From the NCBI GenBank assembly GCA_943787265.1, contig CALSLT010000036.1, positions 1 through 52,759 of the forward strand: a DNA stretch of 52,759 bases, given 5' to 3'. This DNA comes from an uncultured Planctomycetaceae bacterium (GTDB lineage Bacteria > Planctomycetota > Planctomycetia > Planctomycetales > Planctomycetaceae). A program made the translations under genes and the position numbers. Shown here one piece after another: positions 17,345 through 27,540 of this stretch (position 1 is its first letter; each line of letters starts with the position of its first letter). The notes below the pieces were generated by a model that made no database searches, was not told the origin of the DNA, and saw only the letters and a list, made by a program, of their open reading frames with translations.

Positions 17345-18676
17345 TCAACCGTGCTTTCTGATCAGATTCAAGAGCCGGGTTCGTTCCGGATGGTCGGGCT
17401 CAAGATCGAGCACCAACCGCCATTGCTGCACGGCATTCTCGTACTTGCGAGCATCTTCAAACGCGTTGCCAAGCTTAAGATGAAGCGATGTCGTTTGAGG
17501 ACTTTCGTCGACGGCCATCGCCAGGTGCTCGATGTACTTGTCGAGTTGTCCGCCCTGGTTGTAACGATCGGCAACGTGCAGATACCCGTCGACCAGTGCA
17601 GAGCCATACGCTTCGGGGTCGAGTTTCACAGCAGCCTTTAACTGATCGAGGTAGTCGTCGTACTTGCGAACTCCGAACGCGCTTTGAGCAAAGTAGAATG
17701 CGTACAATGCAGCGTCTTCCTCAGGCACCATCTCGCCAAGCTTCTGATACATCTCGAAGGCTCGGTCATACCGACGAGCGTTGAGGTAAACGTTGGCCAG
17801 CAACATCTGAGTGTCTGCTCGCTCAGCGAGTCCACCTTCGATCGCTCGTTCAATATGGAAGACGGCTGATCGCTCCGGAGCGACTCTAAATACATCTTTC
17901 TTGCCGGGCACCTGTTCAATCAGATAGAGGTTGCCGCTGATCGTGCCCGGCTGCCCGGCTTTGACCGTCGCCACCGAAATTCGACCGAAGTAATTCCGCA
18001 GGTTGAAGTAAGCTGACGCCAGCTTGTAATGCAGAACGACGCTGTCGAGGCCCAGCTTCAGCGATGTTTCATAGGATCGAGCAGCCAAAGCGAATCGGTT
18101 TTCGGCCAGATAGATGTTTCCCAACTGGTAGTGGTCCGGTCCGCTGTCGGGATTCAGTTTGATTGCTTCTCTGAAATACTTTCGAGCGTTCTCGTAGTCG
18201 TCCTGGTTGTAGGCCGCTTCAGCCAGCATGTGGTACGTTGGAAAGTCATGCCGGTACTTCAGCAGAGGCTCCAGCGTGTCGGTAACGTCCTTCCATTTCT
18301 CCCGCGAGTAGTACACTTCGGCCAGCAGTTGGCCTGCTTCGACGTGATCGGGAGCTTGTTTAAGAATCTCCGCGAGCAGCTTTTCACTCTGCTGTGGCTG
18401 CTTCGCGTAGCGATAAGCTCTGGCGAGATAAAGACGGTACGAAGTTTGTTTGCCGTCGGCTTCGACGGCTGCCTTCAGAGACTTGATCGCGTCTTCGTAC
18501 TTGCCGCGAAACAGCGAATCACGACCTTGTTGATAAAGAGCTTTTGCATCGACCGGAATCGATGCTGCGGCATCCGGCTTTTTCTTCGACTCGTCTGGAA
18601 TTGTGTCTTCGCCAGCAAGTGTTAGATGTGCAAATCCTGCGATCAGGCACGCTGCTATGGTGAATCGATTAGTCAT
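17345..18676 (-). CDS. exported TPR-repeat protein
   Basis: A 443-residue protein with a signal peptide (about 1-21, ending HLTLAG) and then tetratricopeptide repeats over nearly the whole length: repeats begin at AKALYQQGRDSLFRGKYEDA, SYRLYLARAYRYAKQ, AGQLLAEVYYSREKW and PDHYQLGNIYLAENRF, with more toward LHLKLGNAFEDARKYENA. TPRs bind proteins, so an assembly or scaffold role outside the cytoplasm is likely; no catalytic domain is seen. ATG 18676 is chosen, with GGAG seven bases upstream and a good signal peptide. It lies 73 bp downstream of the giant TPR gene in the same direction, so the two may act together. Confidence 0.8.
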   Translation of the reverse strand: MTNRFTIAACLIAGFAHLTLAGEDTIPDESKKKPDAAASIPVDAKALYQQGRDSLFRGKYEDAIKSLKAAVEADGKQTSYRLYLARAYRYAKQPQQSEKLLAEILKQAPDHVEAGQLLAEVYYSREKWKDVTDTLEPLLKYRHDFPTYHMLAEAAYNQDDYENARKYFREAIKLNPDSGPDHYQLGNIYLAENRFALAARSYETSLKLGLDSVVLHYKLASAYFNLRNYFGRISVATVKAGQPGTISGNLYLIEQVPGKKDVFRVAPERSAVFHIERAIEGGLAERADTQMLLANVYLNARRYDRAFEMYQKLGEMVPEEDAALYAFYFAQSAFGVRKYDDYLDQLKAAVKLDPEAYGSALVDGYLHVADRYNQGGQLDKYIEHLAMAVDESPQTTSLHLKLGNAFEDARKYENAVQQWRLVLDLEPDHPERTRLLNLIRKHG

Positions 18677-18749
18677 GTTAAGTCTCCACAAGCTATTGTG
18701 TGGTTGATTTTGAATGTGCTTCGGACGCTTTCAGGTCTAGCTGACTCTC

Positions 18750-21700
18750 TTAAAGTCGGTAGGTCTTGATCCACGTAATCTGATCCTGAGCCTTCTTCAG
18801 CAGCGGACCTTTCGGGAAGTTGTTGACGTAGTTGGTGTAGGCGTCCATCGCCTGGACCCACTCGCCAAGGTGCTCATAGTTTTCAGCAATCGCCGCCTGA
18901 GCCTGACCTGCTCGAGCACTGCGGCGATAGTTGCGGAAGAAGGCCTGGTAAGCAGAGATCGCCTTCGAATGTTCCTGCTGACCTTCCAGGTAGCTTGCCA
19001 TGTTCCAGCTCGCGTCTTCAGCAACGGCCGTACCGCTGTACTGTCGGACGATTTCTTCCCACGTCGACATCGCCGCTTCCGAATCTTTTAACCGCTCATG
19101 ATAAATCTGAGCCATTTGCAACAATGCTTCGTCGGCCGTGTCCGCAGCCTCAACACTTGCTGCCAGCCGGAAGCTTCCAACTGCTTTACGCAAAGCCGCG
19201 TTAATTTTGTCCTGGCGATCCGCCAGTTGGGCAGCCGACAGTACCTCTTCCTGCTGCATGGCCCGCTGCGAAGCATTAAGCGTATTTGCCGCCGCAAACT
19301 GCAACGCCTGTCCTGCGAAATATGCTTCCTTGTTGGCAGCTTCCTCGCGTTTACCTTGTTTCTTCAAAGCTGTGACCAGGTCATTGTTTCGCAAAATCTG
19401 CCGGCGAGTATTGTCCTGAGCAAATCGGTAGGCTTCTTTCTGAGCAATCTCTTTGGCGATCTCCTGCGATTTTCCACGGTCGACGACGGCCAGTTGATCA
19501 GCTTCGCTTACGTAGCTGGTCCCCACGAGTAGCAATGCGTTATCGGCCAACGGACTTTGCGGATAGCTTTCGGCTGATTGCAGTAATGCTGCGCGAGCGA
19601 GTTCGGTTTCGCCCAGTTCCAGATAGATTTTTCCAATCTCGAACAGCGCGTCGTCGGCCAAGTGACTCTTCGGCCAGTTCTTTGCCACTTTGCGATATTC
19701 GATGATTGCTTTCACGGGGTTCGTTAGTTGAGAACGAACGATGGCAGCCATCTGGAATTGAGCATCAAAGGCTTTCCGTTGGCCGACTTCGTCGATCACT
19801 CCCTGATAACGATCGAGCGTTTTCAGAACTTCGATCCGTCGGGCGGCCTCGGCCACGCGAGCATCTTTGGGATACGATTTCTGGAAGGACGCATAGGCTC
19901 CCATTGCCTCCTGCCAGAGACTCAAATTGATCGTACATTCGGCGATCGACCAGCGAGCTTCGGTCGTCCACGCTCCGGTCGGGAACTCGTCGATCACCCG
20001 ACGGTAAGCGGCCATTGCGTCTTCCCAGACTTCGTTCGTCTGATGAATCTGACCGATCATCGTCAGCGACTGCCCGGCACTTGCGTGCGACGGGAAACTG
20101 TCGACAAACGTCTGCAGGACATGCAAAGACTCAATCCAGCGTTTCTCATTCTTCAATGCGACCGCGATTTGATAAATCGTGTTCTGCAGGTCTGCGTCAC
20201 TGCCACCGCGAGCGAAATTCAATTCAAGAAATGCTTCGGCTGCTCGCAATGGTTGTCCAAGATGCTGCCAGGTTTGAGCAATCCTCAGGGCCGATTGATC
20301 AGACAGCTTATGAGTCGGATAGTGAATCTGGATTTCGTTCCAGACGCTAATGGCTTCATCGTGGTAATTTCGAGCAGCCAGTTCCTCGCTCACCCCCCAT
20401 AGCATGTCTGGAATTGTGCCTATCTGCGGGTGATCGTGGAAAAGCTCGGCAACTCGCAGCAGCTCAGTCGTTGCTCGAACAAACTGCCCGCGTGCGAGCG
20501 TTGGACTCGATGCTGCTACAACTCGCGCCTGAGTCAGAAAGCTGGTTGCGATATCCCATTGAGCCTGATGTCTGACGGCCGATTCGTCCGGGAAGGCAAC
20601 GATAATCGCCTGTAGCTCGTCACGAGCCGTTTTGAATCGACTGGAGATTTCACTGAGTAACTCTTCACGATCAAGTTCGGAGTTGCGAACTCCGACTGAA
20701 GCCCAAGCCAGCCAGTCGCGAGCGACGTCCTGACGAATCTTCGGGATGTTGATGTCCGTCGGGTTGTCGCTGAGGAATGTGCTGGCCAGTTTTGCTGCAC
20801 GATCCCATTGAGCGATCTCACGCCAATGATTGACGATCACAAAGATCTCGGCTCGTGCCTGTTCGGCCGTCTTCGACTCTGAGTACTTCTTCCGAATTGT
20901 CTGCAACGCCGCGTAAACAGAGTCGAGAACTTTCTGTTGTCGAGCCAGTTCGGCGTCCGACAACACGGCAATAGCCGATCCGCCCTTTTGTTGACCCGGC
21001 ATCTGCGCCGCCTGCCCGCTCGAATTTCCCGCAGCGGCATTTCTGGTACGAGACCAGATTGTCTTGTCGCGAAGCATCGCTACCTGCTGAGCCTGGCGGT
21101 CAAGTTGAGTGCGTACCGCCGCGAGTAAACGAGCATCGGAATCGCGACGCAGTCGATCGACTTCCCCGCCTTCGAGTCCGAATCTTCCGCCGGCGACTCC
21201 ACCCAATCGCCCGGCCGTGTCCAAATTCAGTTTGGCAAAGTTTTCCTCTGGAGATTCGTCGGCAAGTTCGGCTTCCAGACTCGCGACAGATTCATTCGCC
21301 GGTGCCGGGGATTTGGCAGCAAAGCCTTGAGGTGTTGCTGCCGTTGGCTGCGGAGCGTTCCTGGCCGTCTCTGACAACGACTCACTGCGTTCTTCAAGGG
21401 ATGCCAAGCCTCCCAGCAGTCGGCTAACTCTGATCTGATCGTCATACTTTGCTCCATGGGCCGCGGTCTTCTCGGTGATTGCCAAAGCGGTCAGTATTGA
21501 ACGGCCGTGATCCGGCAGGACTTTACCCAACTGGCAAATCGCCCGAGCGAATTCCAAACGTTCGGGAGCCTTCAACGGCAGCTTCAGTGCAAGCAACGTC
21601 ACGTACGTTGAATCGGCAACGTCCCACGCGTTGAGGGCAGCGTACTCGTGAGCGATCGCCATGATTCGGCCGAACGCAATTTGTGCGGCGGGACGCTGCT

Positions 21701-24700
21701 GGTAATCGGCGATTACTTTTTGCCAGGCCGCCTGTGCCGTTTTGAATTCGTCACTTAATTCTGCCGGAGCCTGCGTGTCTTCGGGTTTGGTTACGTTCCA
21801 TTTCTGCAGGGCGATGGACGCTCGCTGATGCAACGCGACAGCGCGAGCGATCGCGGCTCTTTCCGGGTAGGTCGACCGCCCGGGATGTTTCTGCTGAAGC
21901 GACTCGACCTTCGCCGCGAACAGTTCGAAGTCCGCGTAGATATGCGCGGCGATCACCCATGCCTGCTGCTGTTCGAAACGTTTTCCGATGACGAACACTC
22001 CATCCGCTGCCGTGGCCGCTCGTTCGCTGGTGGGGTGATCGGTGATGAATTTTGTCAGAGTGGCAATCGCTTCGTTAAACGCCGGAGTCAGGACGATCTT
22101 TTTCTTACCGTCGTGAGTTTGTAGCTGCCTGGCCAGTTGGCGTTCGGCGATCTGCCGCTTGAGCGATGCCAATTCGAGTTCGGCTTCTTCGTCCAAGGCG
22201 GAGCTCGCTGGTTCTTTTTTTACCTTGATTGCCGCTTCCGCCACGTCTTCGAATTCGAGGGCGAGATAGTGATCGATAATCTGAAGCCGCAGAGCACGAA
22301 CGTCGGCCAACAGTGGATCGCCGGCTCCGAGGATTCCTGCTAAACCGTAGCACTCTTCCAGCGTCTGCTGAGAACCGGCGTCCAGGGCTCGCGCGACCTG
22401 AAAACCGTTCGAGACGGTTTGCCCATGAGATCTGAGGACCTGATTAAACCACAACCGGGCTAAAGCCAATCGTGCCTGGCGTTGAGTCTTGGGCGGCAGT
22501 CCGGTTGCAATCGTTTCAAACGCAGTTTCTACAACGGTGTCATGCCCTGCCGCTGACCATTTCTGCAGATGAGTGGTCAGTTTTTGAAGTGACAGGTCGG
22601 CCACTGCCGGACGGAGTCGCACGGCTTCGGCCAGCTCTTTCAGGATTGTCGTTTGAGTTGCGGCCAGCTCGGAATTCTTGTTGCCTTCGCCCGACTTGAC
22701 GTTGGCGTCAAACGTTCGAGCGGCGTCTGCCATCAGTAGATCAACGTGCTTTAATAGTTCGTCGGTACGGATCGTCGAGTCAGGAGCGATTTCGAGCAGG
22801 ACGAATTCCTGCATCATCGCTGCCAGTCTCTGGCCCGATGGCTGAGTGATCGCAGCCAGATCCGAAAAGACTCGGTTAACGGCGTCACGGGCACTTTTCA
22901 ATGACTTCGCATCGGCATTGGCTGCAATGACGCGGGAGGCAAAACTGAGTGACCAGGTGTGAGCTGCTTTTGGCGTGGTGATCTTAGTCGGCCAGGGAAC
23001 TGTCGACGTGATGTCCAGAATGTGATTGGCGACTTCTGCCTGGACTGCCCATACCGGCTTGTCCGGGTATTCTTTGTTGATCAAGTCCGCCGTGTCCGAC
23101 GCAGCCTTCAGCGATGCCGGCATGGGGGATGTCTGCCCCGGAACGATCCCCGCGACGACCGCAGCTTTCAGATCTGACAGTGCCAACTGACGCTGAAGAT
23201 CCAGGACTGTGATCATCAGGTTTGCACGCGTGCCAGGCATTTCGAGTGGAAGGAGCCGTTTCAGCCCATCGATGGCTGCGGCTTTCGCACCACGCTCAAA
23301 GTAGTGATTTTTGAAGTGATTGTTCAGGCCGTGAACTACGGTCGAAACATCGTTCGCGGCTTTGAGTTTTGGGACCAGCTCGGCGGCGGCAGTAAGTGCC
23401 TTCAGGTCAGCTTCGCTGAGTTCTCCATGTTTGTCAGGAGGTCCTGCTCGGCGAGTGACATTGAGCCAGGCAAATATCAATGACCGTCGAGCGTCCAGCT
23501 CCTTAGGGTGGCCCGCGTTTTCGGCGATCCATTTGGCCATCGTCTCCGGCTTGACGATCTGCTCGCCCATGTCCCGGTGGATTTGATCGTATTCAAAGTG
23601 AGCTTCCGCTTCGTCGACTCTCTTTTGTGAGGCGGCAATCACGACGTTGGTCGCTGCGGGCAGATCCAGTTCGCGGATCATCTGTAATCCGGTTTGAGCG
23701 GCAGAATAACCGCGGATCACCAGGTACTTCTTTTCGAAGTGCTCGGTCAAAGCCTTTGCCAGTGCCGTTTGATCAGCAGGATCGACAAACGCCTTTGCGG
23801 CAAACGCCGCGGCTGTGAGAGCGGACTTATCGTTGTCATTCAGCTCGGCGTCCGGCCGTGGACCAATCGGAGGCCGCGATGCTGCCAGGAATCTTTTCAC
23901 GCTGTCACGCAGAGCCAGCCTCGCTCGCCGAGCAGCACTCAGCGAATTGTTCTTTTCAATCCAGGTCGCAACGTCGGCAACTACATCGACACCATGCTGG
24001 AGCTGATAAAGTAAGACTTCCAGGGCGGCGATCTGCCCTTCTGGTGCGTCTTTGGCGTCGATCGAAAGTTTCTGCAATTCGGCCAGACCGACTTTCGTCG
24101 ATGCGCCGCCAACCGCAATTTCAGCTCTGGCGTTCAGGAGTCGGTAAGACGGAGTGGCGGAGATTTCTGGATTTTGAACACGTATTTCAGTGAGCACGGC
24201 CGTCGCTTCGGAGCCTTTTCCGTCGAGCAGTGCGACCTCAGCCAGCAGCAGGCGCACGTTCTGCAACTGGTCAACGGACAGCGACGACTTTGTCCGTAAG
24301 GTCGTCAGCTCGGCTCGCGCTGGTATGGACTGCCCCTGTTCAACCATCACTGCTGCAAGCCGAATTCGCTGATCGACGCTGGTGACCCGGCCTTCGAGTG
24401 CGGTCACCATTCTTCGTGCATACTCATGGTTCGGAGCCAGTTTCAGCAGAAGCCGCCAGGAATTTAATGCCTGCTCCAGTTCGCCGAGTTGAAACTGAGC
24501 CTTGCCCAGCAGCAACCAGACGTCGGGATTCTTGCGGTCGGTCTGCGACGCCGACGACGCAAGATTGCGCGCTTCGTCAAACTGTTCGGCGGCGTACGCC
24601 TCGCGGGCGTTCTGTAATGCCGTTTCGGCATCAGACTGAGCCTGCAGGCTGGCGGCGGAAGAAAGCAGTAGGCAACCCGTCAGGGTCACGATCGTCAGCT

Positions 24701-24716
24701 TGCAGTAGCGACTCAT
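18750..24716 (-). CDS. giant exported TPR-repeat protein (about 1,988 residues)
   Basis: A very long protein beginning with a signal peptide (MSRYCKLTIVTLTGCLLLSS, cleavage likely near SLQAQ; LTGC is a possible but early lipobox). Helical TPR-like repeats open at AREAYAAEQFDEARNLASSA and return in dense form in the last 700 residues, for example DEAISVWNEIQIHYP, EDAMAAYRRVIDEFP, KAIIEYRKVAKNWP, SEAAMSTWEEIVRQY and QAMDAYTNYVNNFP. These resemble YbgF/BamD-like repeats. The middle part (about 300-1,100) is Ala-rich and helical with no clear family, and includes a low-complexity Pro/Ala/Glu stretch near 1,150-1,200. ATG 24716 is chosen because GGAG lies eight bases upstream. Function is unknown; an envelope scaffold is plausible. 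Confidence 0.85.
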   Translation of the reverse strand: MSRYCKLTIVTLTGCLLLSSAASLQAQSDAETALQNAREAYAAEQFDEARNLASSASQTDRKNPDVWLLLGKAQFQLGELEQALNSWRLLLKLAPNHEYARRMVTALEGRVTSVDQRIRLAAVMVEQGQSIPARAELTTLRTKSSLSVDQLQNVRLLLAEVALLDGKGSEATAVLTEIRVQNPEISATPSYRLLNARAEIAVGGASTKVGLAELQKLSIDAKDAPEGQIAALEVLLYQLQHGVDVVADVATWIEKNNSLSAARRARLALRDSVKRFLAASRPPIGPRPDAELNDNDKSALTAAAFAAKAFVDPADQTALAKALTEHFEKKYLVIRGYSAAQTGLQMIRELDLPAATNVVIAASQKRVDEAEAHFEYDQIHRDMGEQIVKPETMAKWIAENAGHPKELDARRSLIFAWLNVTRRAGPPDKHGELSEADLKALTAAAELVPKLKAANDVSTVVHGLNNHFKNHYFERGAKAAAIDGLKRLLPLEMPGTRANLMITVLDLQRQLALSDLKAAVVAGIVPGQTSPMPASLKAASDTADLINKEYPDKPVWAVQAEVANHILDITSTVPWPTKITTPKAAHTWSLSFASRVIAANADAKSLKSARDAVNRVFSDLAAITQPSGQRLAAMMQEFVLLEIAPDSTIRTDELLKHVDLLMADAARTFDANVKSGEGNKNSELAATQTTILKELAEAVRLRPAVADLSLQKLTTHLQKWSAAGHDTVVETAFETIATGLPPKTQRQARLALARLWFNQVLRSHGQTVSNGFQVARALDAGSQQTLEECYGLAGILGAGDPLLADVRALRLQIIDHYLALEFEDVAEAAIKVKKEPASSALDEEAELELASLKRQIAERQLARQLQTHDGKKKIVLTPAFNEAIATLTKFITDHPTSERAATAADGVFVIGKRFEQQQAWVIAAHIYADFELFAAKVESLQQKHPGRSTYPERAAIARAVALHQRASIALQKWNVTKPEDTQAPAELSDEFKTAQAAWQKVIADYQQRPAAQIAFGRIMAIAHEYAALNAWDVADSTYVTLLALKLPLKAPERLEFARAICQLGKVLPDHGRSILTALAITEKTAAHGAKYDDQIRVSRLLGGLASLEERSESLSETARNAPQPTAATPQGFAAKSPAPANESVASLEAELADESPEENFAKLNLDTAGRLGGVAGGRFGLEGGEVDRLRRDSDARLLAAVRTQLDRQAQQVAMLRDKTIWSRTRNAAAGNSSGQAAQMPGQQKGGSAIAVLSDAELARQQKVLDSVYAALQTIRKKYSESKTAEQARAEIFVIVNHWREIAQWDRAAKLASTFLSDNPTDINIPKIRQDVARDWLAWASVGVRNSELDREELLSEISSRFKTARDELQAIIVAFPDESAVRHQAQWDIATSFLTQARVVAASSPTLARGQFVRATTELLRVAELFHDHPQIGTIPDMLWGVSEELAARNYHDEAISVWNEIQIHYPTHKLSDQSALRIAQTWQHLGQPLRAAEAFLELNFARGGSDADLQNTIYQIAVALKNEKRWIESLHVLQTFVDSFPSHASAGQSLTMIGQIHQTNEVWEDAMAAYRRVIDEFPTGAWTTEARWSIAECTINLSLWQEAMGAYASFQKSYPKDARVAEAARRIEVLKTLDRYQGVIDEVGQRKAFDAQFQMAAIVRSQLTNPVKAIIEYRKVAKNWPKSHLADDALFEIGKIYLELGETELARAALLQSAESYPQSPLADNALLLVGTSYVSEADQLAVVDRGKSQEIAKEIAQKEAYRFAQDNTRRQILRNNDLVTALKKQGKREEAANKEAYFAGQALQFAAANTLNASQRAMQQEEVLSAAQLADRQDKINAALRKAVGSFRLAASVEAADTADEALLQMAQIYHERLKDSEAAMSTWEEIVRQYSGTAVAEDASWNMASYLEGQQEHSKAISAYQAFFRNYRRSARAGQAQAAIAENYEHLGEWVQAMDAYTNYVNNFPKGPLLKKAQDQITWIKTYRL

Positions 24717-25176
24717 GCGACGTCTCCTGAATATCGGTTCGGTGGACGGTGTTGAGCGGACGGTAGGCCATTGACGCTGCATCGTATTAGGCAGCAGGCC
24801 TCGACGTGTCAGCCCGCTGTAAAACTGTTGTCAGAAATATGTCAAAACGGTGAAGGTTGTTTCGTGGCCGTCGTCTGGTGGTGACTCGTCGAATTCGCGC
24901 TGCCGGAAGTAAATACGGCGTCCCGTTACCGATCAACGACCGGAATCTCGGTGTCTTAGGCTTGATCCTGTGAATTCCGAAGTTCGCGCTTCAGGAAGCT
25001 GAGATGTGAGCCGCGACGCGTCAGCGGCCGGGCGCCCGAGGCCTTACGGCCAACGGCTCACTGCAAGCGCACTCCGAAAATGCTGTAGCGTGATGCGGCA
25101 GTGTCGGTGGTAGTCGCCTCACGCATGACCAGAACGACACATGCGGAACTGGACGATTCCGGCATTGCCGCATCAA
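24717..25176. other. intergenic region with palindromic elements
   Basis: These 460 bases lie between the start of the giant TPR gene and the end of the kinase-receiver-phosphatase gene. No coding frame is convincing. It contains the palindromic repeat at 25006-25061 and an imperfect stem-loop ATGCGG (25141-25146) / CCGCAT (25168-25173) just after the kinase gene's stop, without a clear U run. The TPR promoter must lie near 24720-24850. Confidence 0.6.
25006..25061. repeat. REP-like palindromic element
   Basis: GTGAGCCG (25006-25013) is matched by CGGCTCAC (25054-25061), enclosing a GC-rich core with several GGCC words (for example CGGCCGGGCGCCCGAGGCC). This form, GTGAGCCG ... CGGCTCAC, resembles short interspersed palindromes of planctomycete genomes. 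Only one full copy is seen in this window, so repeat status rests on recall, not on counting. Confidence 0.5.
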
Positions 25177-27504
25177 TCAAACTATGCAGACGCCAATAAT
25201 CGTGACGTCGTCTTTGGCGTCGGCTTCGCCACGCCAGTCGGTCGATCGACTGGCAAGATTGTTCACCATGTCGCGTAGTGAGACTGACGAAAGACTGCTT
25301 ACGTCGTTCAAAAGGCGGGCTGCGCCGTAGACGTCGCCGTCAGGATTCATTGTGTCAGGCAGGCCGTCCGAATAGATCAGCAGGCGGTCACCGGATTGCA
25401 ACTGCGCGGATTGTTGGTCGAACGTGACGCCTTCGGGGGCCATGCCGATGGGAAATCCGCCAACGTCAAGCATTCGCGATGTTCCATCGGCGGATACATG
25501 CAGGACTGGGGGATGGTCGGCACTGGTAAAGCGGAACTCGTGAGTCTTACGGTTCAGGATTCCGTACATCAGCGTGAAGTACTGACTGGCTTCAGCGTCG
25601 CCACCGAACTGTTCGTTTAATCTGGCAGCGACATCCGCTGGTTCCGTGATTGTGACGCCTGCTGCACCAGCGTTCTGTTCGGTCAGGATCGATGACGGGT
25701 TTGCTCCGTCTGACAGAAGTTGGCTGAGCGTCATCGCCAGGAACGCAGCTGGAATTCCTTCGCCGGTGACGTCCAGTGAGTAGATGCCGACATGGTCATC
25801 GTCAAGTGTGACAACATTGAACATGTCACCACCGAGTTTCACGTGAGGTCGATGTTCCCACGCGAAGTCAACCTCCGGAAATGAAGGAGCGACGCTCGGG
25901 AGAAATCCTCGTTGAATCTCGGCTGCGGAATCCTGGCTTCGTTTCAGGCGTCGATTGGTTTCGTTAAGTTCGCGATTCAAGCGTGTGATTCGCTGTCCCG
26001 CTCGAAGGCGAACATGAAGTTCGTCTCGATGCACGGGCTTCGCCAGGAAGTCATCGGCTCCTGCCCCCATTGCCGAAACGACATCCTGCATCTCAGATTT
26101 TGCAGTGAGCATGATGACGTAAACGTATTCGCCGCGTTCTGCTTCGCGGATGCGCTGCAGCAACTCCATGCCGTCGACGTGTGGCATCATCCAGTCCGTG
26201 ATGACGATGGCAAACTCGCCTTGCTGGAAGAGCTTCCAAGCCTCTTCGCCGTCGGAAGCTTCGATGACTTCGTGACCCCATTTCGCGAGATCGGTCTTCA
26301 GCTTGAACCGAGTCAATTGGTGATCTTCGGCCAGAAGGATGCGCATGGCTTCGCGGGGACGCTGCGTCTGGTCGACGGTCTTCGCCACTGTTGCTGCCGC
26401 TGCACGCGCTTCATCTTCGTGCCGGTGTACGAGAGCGTGCAGATCGTCAGCAAGGTCTCTTGCCGTCGTATAGCGGTCGGACAATTGCCGGGCCATTGCC
26501 TTCAGACAGATACTTTCAAGTTCGCGCGGGATGTTGCGAACAAACTGTCGCGGCGGCTGCGGTTCGTCGTTCATGACGGCATCGAGCACGGCCGAAAGCG
26601 TTTTTCCTTCAAACGGGAGCCGGTTGCTCAGCATTCGATAAAGGATGACACCGAGCGAGTAGATGTCCGTTCGCCCGTCGATGCGGTGACCTTCGCCCCG
26701 TGCCTGTTCAGGAGACATGTAGGAAGGCGTGCCGGTGATGTCGCCGCGCCGGGTGCCCGTGCTTCCGGCTGATATCTGACTGAGGGCCAGCCCAAAATCG
26801 ACGAGTACCGGAACGACGTCGCCAGTTCGCTGAGTCATGATGACATTGGCAGGTTTCACATCACGGTGAACGATGCCCTGTGAATGGGCGAATGCTAATG
26901 CTTCAGCGAGAGTCGCTACGATTTTTGCCGTCGTCTGCCAGTTTGGTGTGTTTAATGGCAGCCACTCTGAAAGGCTGGCTCCGTCGAGGAAGTCAGAAAC
27001 GATATAGCACGCGCCATTGGCGATGCCGACGTCGAAGACTGTCACGATTGATGGATGCGTCAATTGTGCGAGCTGGCGAGCTTCCTGGAGAAAGTCGTCG
27101 CTGTTGACGCCTCCACGGAGTAGCGGAACCTTCACGGCAACATGACGTTCAAGCTGCGCGTCGTATGCCTTGTAGACGGCTCCAAATCCACCCTTGCCGA
27201 GAACGGTTCGGATTGCGTACCGCCCAACCGATTCTGGCGGTGGCAGGTCTGCCGGAGGTTCAGGGGTGGACTCAAGGACTGGGGCAGACGACTGCCTGTC
27301 TGATGGCCTTGTCGGATCAGCGACGGTTCCATCGGCCGGATTGCTTTTCTCTGTTAGTTCCGGTGTAGCCACGTCGGACGAACGATACGAAACGGTATTG
27401 CTGAATGCGTCGCCTTCCGCAGCGGGGCCGTCAGCGTTGGAAATTTCTTCCGTCGGCGCATCGGGTAACTCCGTTGCCGGTTTGTCCTGTTCGTCTGGCC
27501 CCAT
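25177..27504 (-). CDS. Ser/Thr protein kinase - receiver - PP2C/SpoIIE phosphatase fusion
   Basis: One 775-residue cytosolic protein with three signalling domains. An acidic, Pro-rich N-terminus (1-92) leads to a Hanks-type kinase (about 95-360): GKGGFG 103-108, K125, H213-R214-D215, DFG 236-238 and SPEQARG. A receiver domain (about 388-500) has E393/D394, phosphoacceptor D437, T467 and K489. After a helical linker (about 503-535) comes a PPM/SpoIIE phosphatase with GGD 558-560, D578 in DVTGEG, SDGLPDT and a final KDDVTI metal Asp. All catalytic residues are present, so both opposing activities look functional, presumably set by phosphorylation of D437. It starts at ATG 27504, 36 bp after the HPt gene. 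Confidence 0.93.
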   Translation of the reverse strand: MGPDEQDKPATELPDAPTEEISNADGPAAEGDAFSNTVSYRSSDVATPELTEKSNPADGTVADPTRPSDRQSSAPVLESTPEPPADLPPPESVGRYAIRTVLGKGGFGAVYKAYDAQLERHVAVKVPLLRGGVNSDDFLQEARQLAQLTHPSIVTVFDVGIANGACYIVSDFLDGASLSEWLPLNTPNWQTTAKIVATLAEALAFAHSQGIVHRDVKPANVIMTQRTGDVVPVLVDFGLALSQISAGSTGTRRGDITGTPSYMSPEQARGEGHRIDGRTDIYSLGVILYRMLSNRLPFEGKTLSAVLDAVMNDEPQPPRQFVRNIPRELESICLKAMARQLSDRYTTARDLADDLHALVHRHEDEARAAAATVAKTVDQTQRPREAMRILLAEDHQLTRFKLKTDLAKWGHEVIEASDGEEAWKLFQQGEFAIVITDWMMPHVDGMELLQRIREAERGEYVYVIMLTAKSEMQDVVSAMGAGADDFLAKPVHRDELHVRLRAGQRITRLNRELNETNRRLKRSQDSAAEIQRGFLPSVAPSFPEVDFAWEHRPHVKLGGDMFNVVTLDDDHVGIYSLDVTGEGIPAAFLAMTLSQLLSDGANPSSILTEQNAGAAGVTITEPADVAARLNEQFGGDAEASQYFTLMYGILNRKTHEFRFTSADHPPVLHVSADGTSRMLDVGGFPIGMAPEGVTFDQQSAQLQSGDRLLIYSDGLPDTMNPDGDVYGAARLLNDVSSLSSVSLRDMVNNLASRSTDWRGEADAKDDVTIIGVCIV

Positions 27505-27540
27505 TCGAGTTTACCTTTTTCTCCGCAACTCTGGTCGTCA

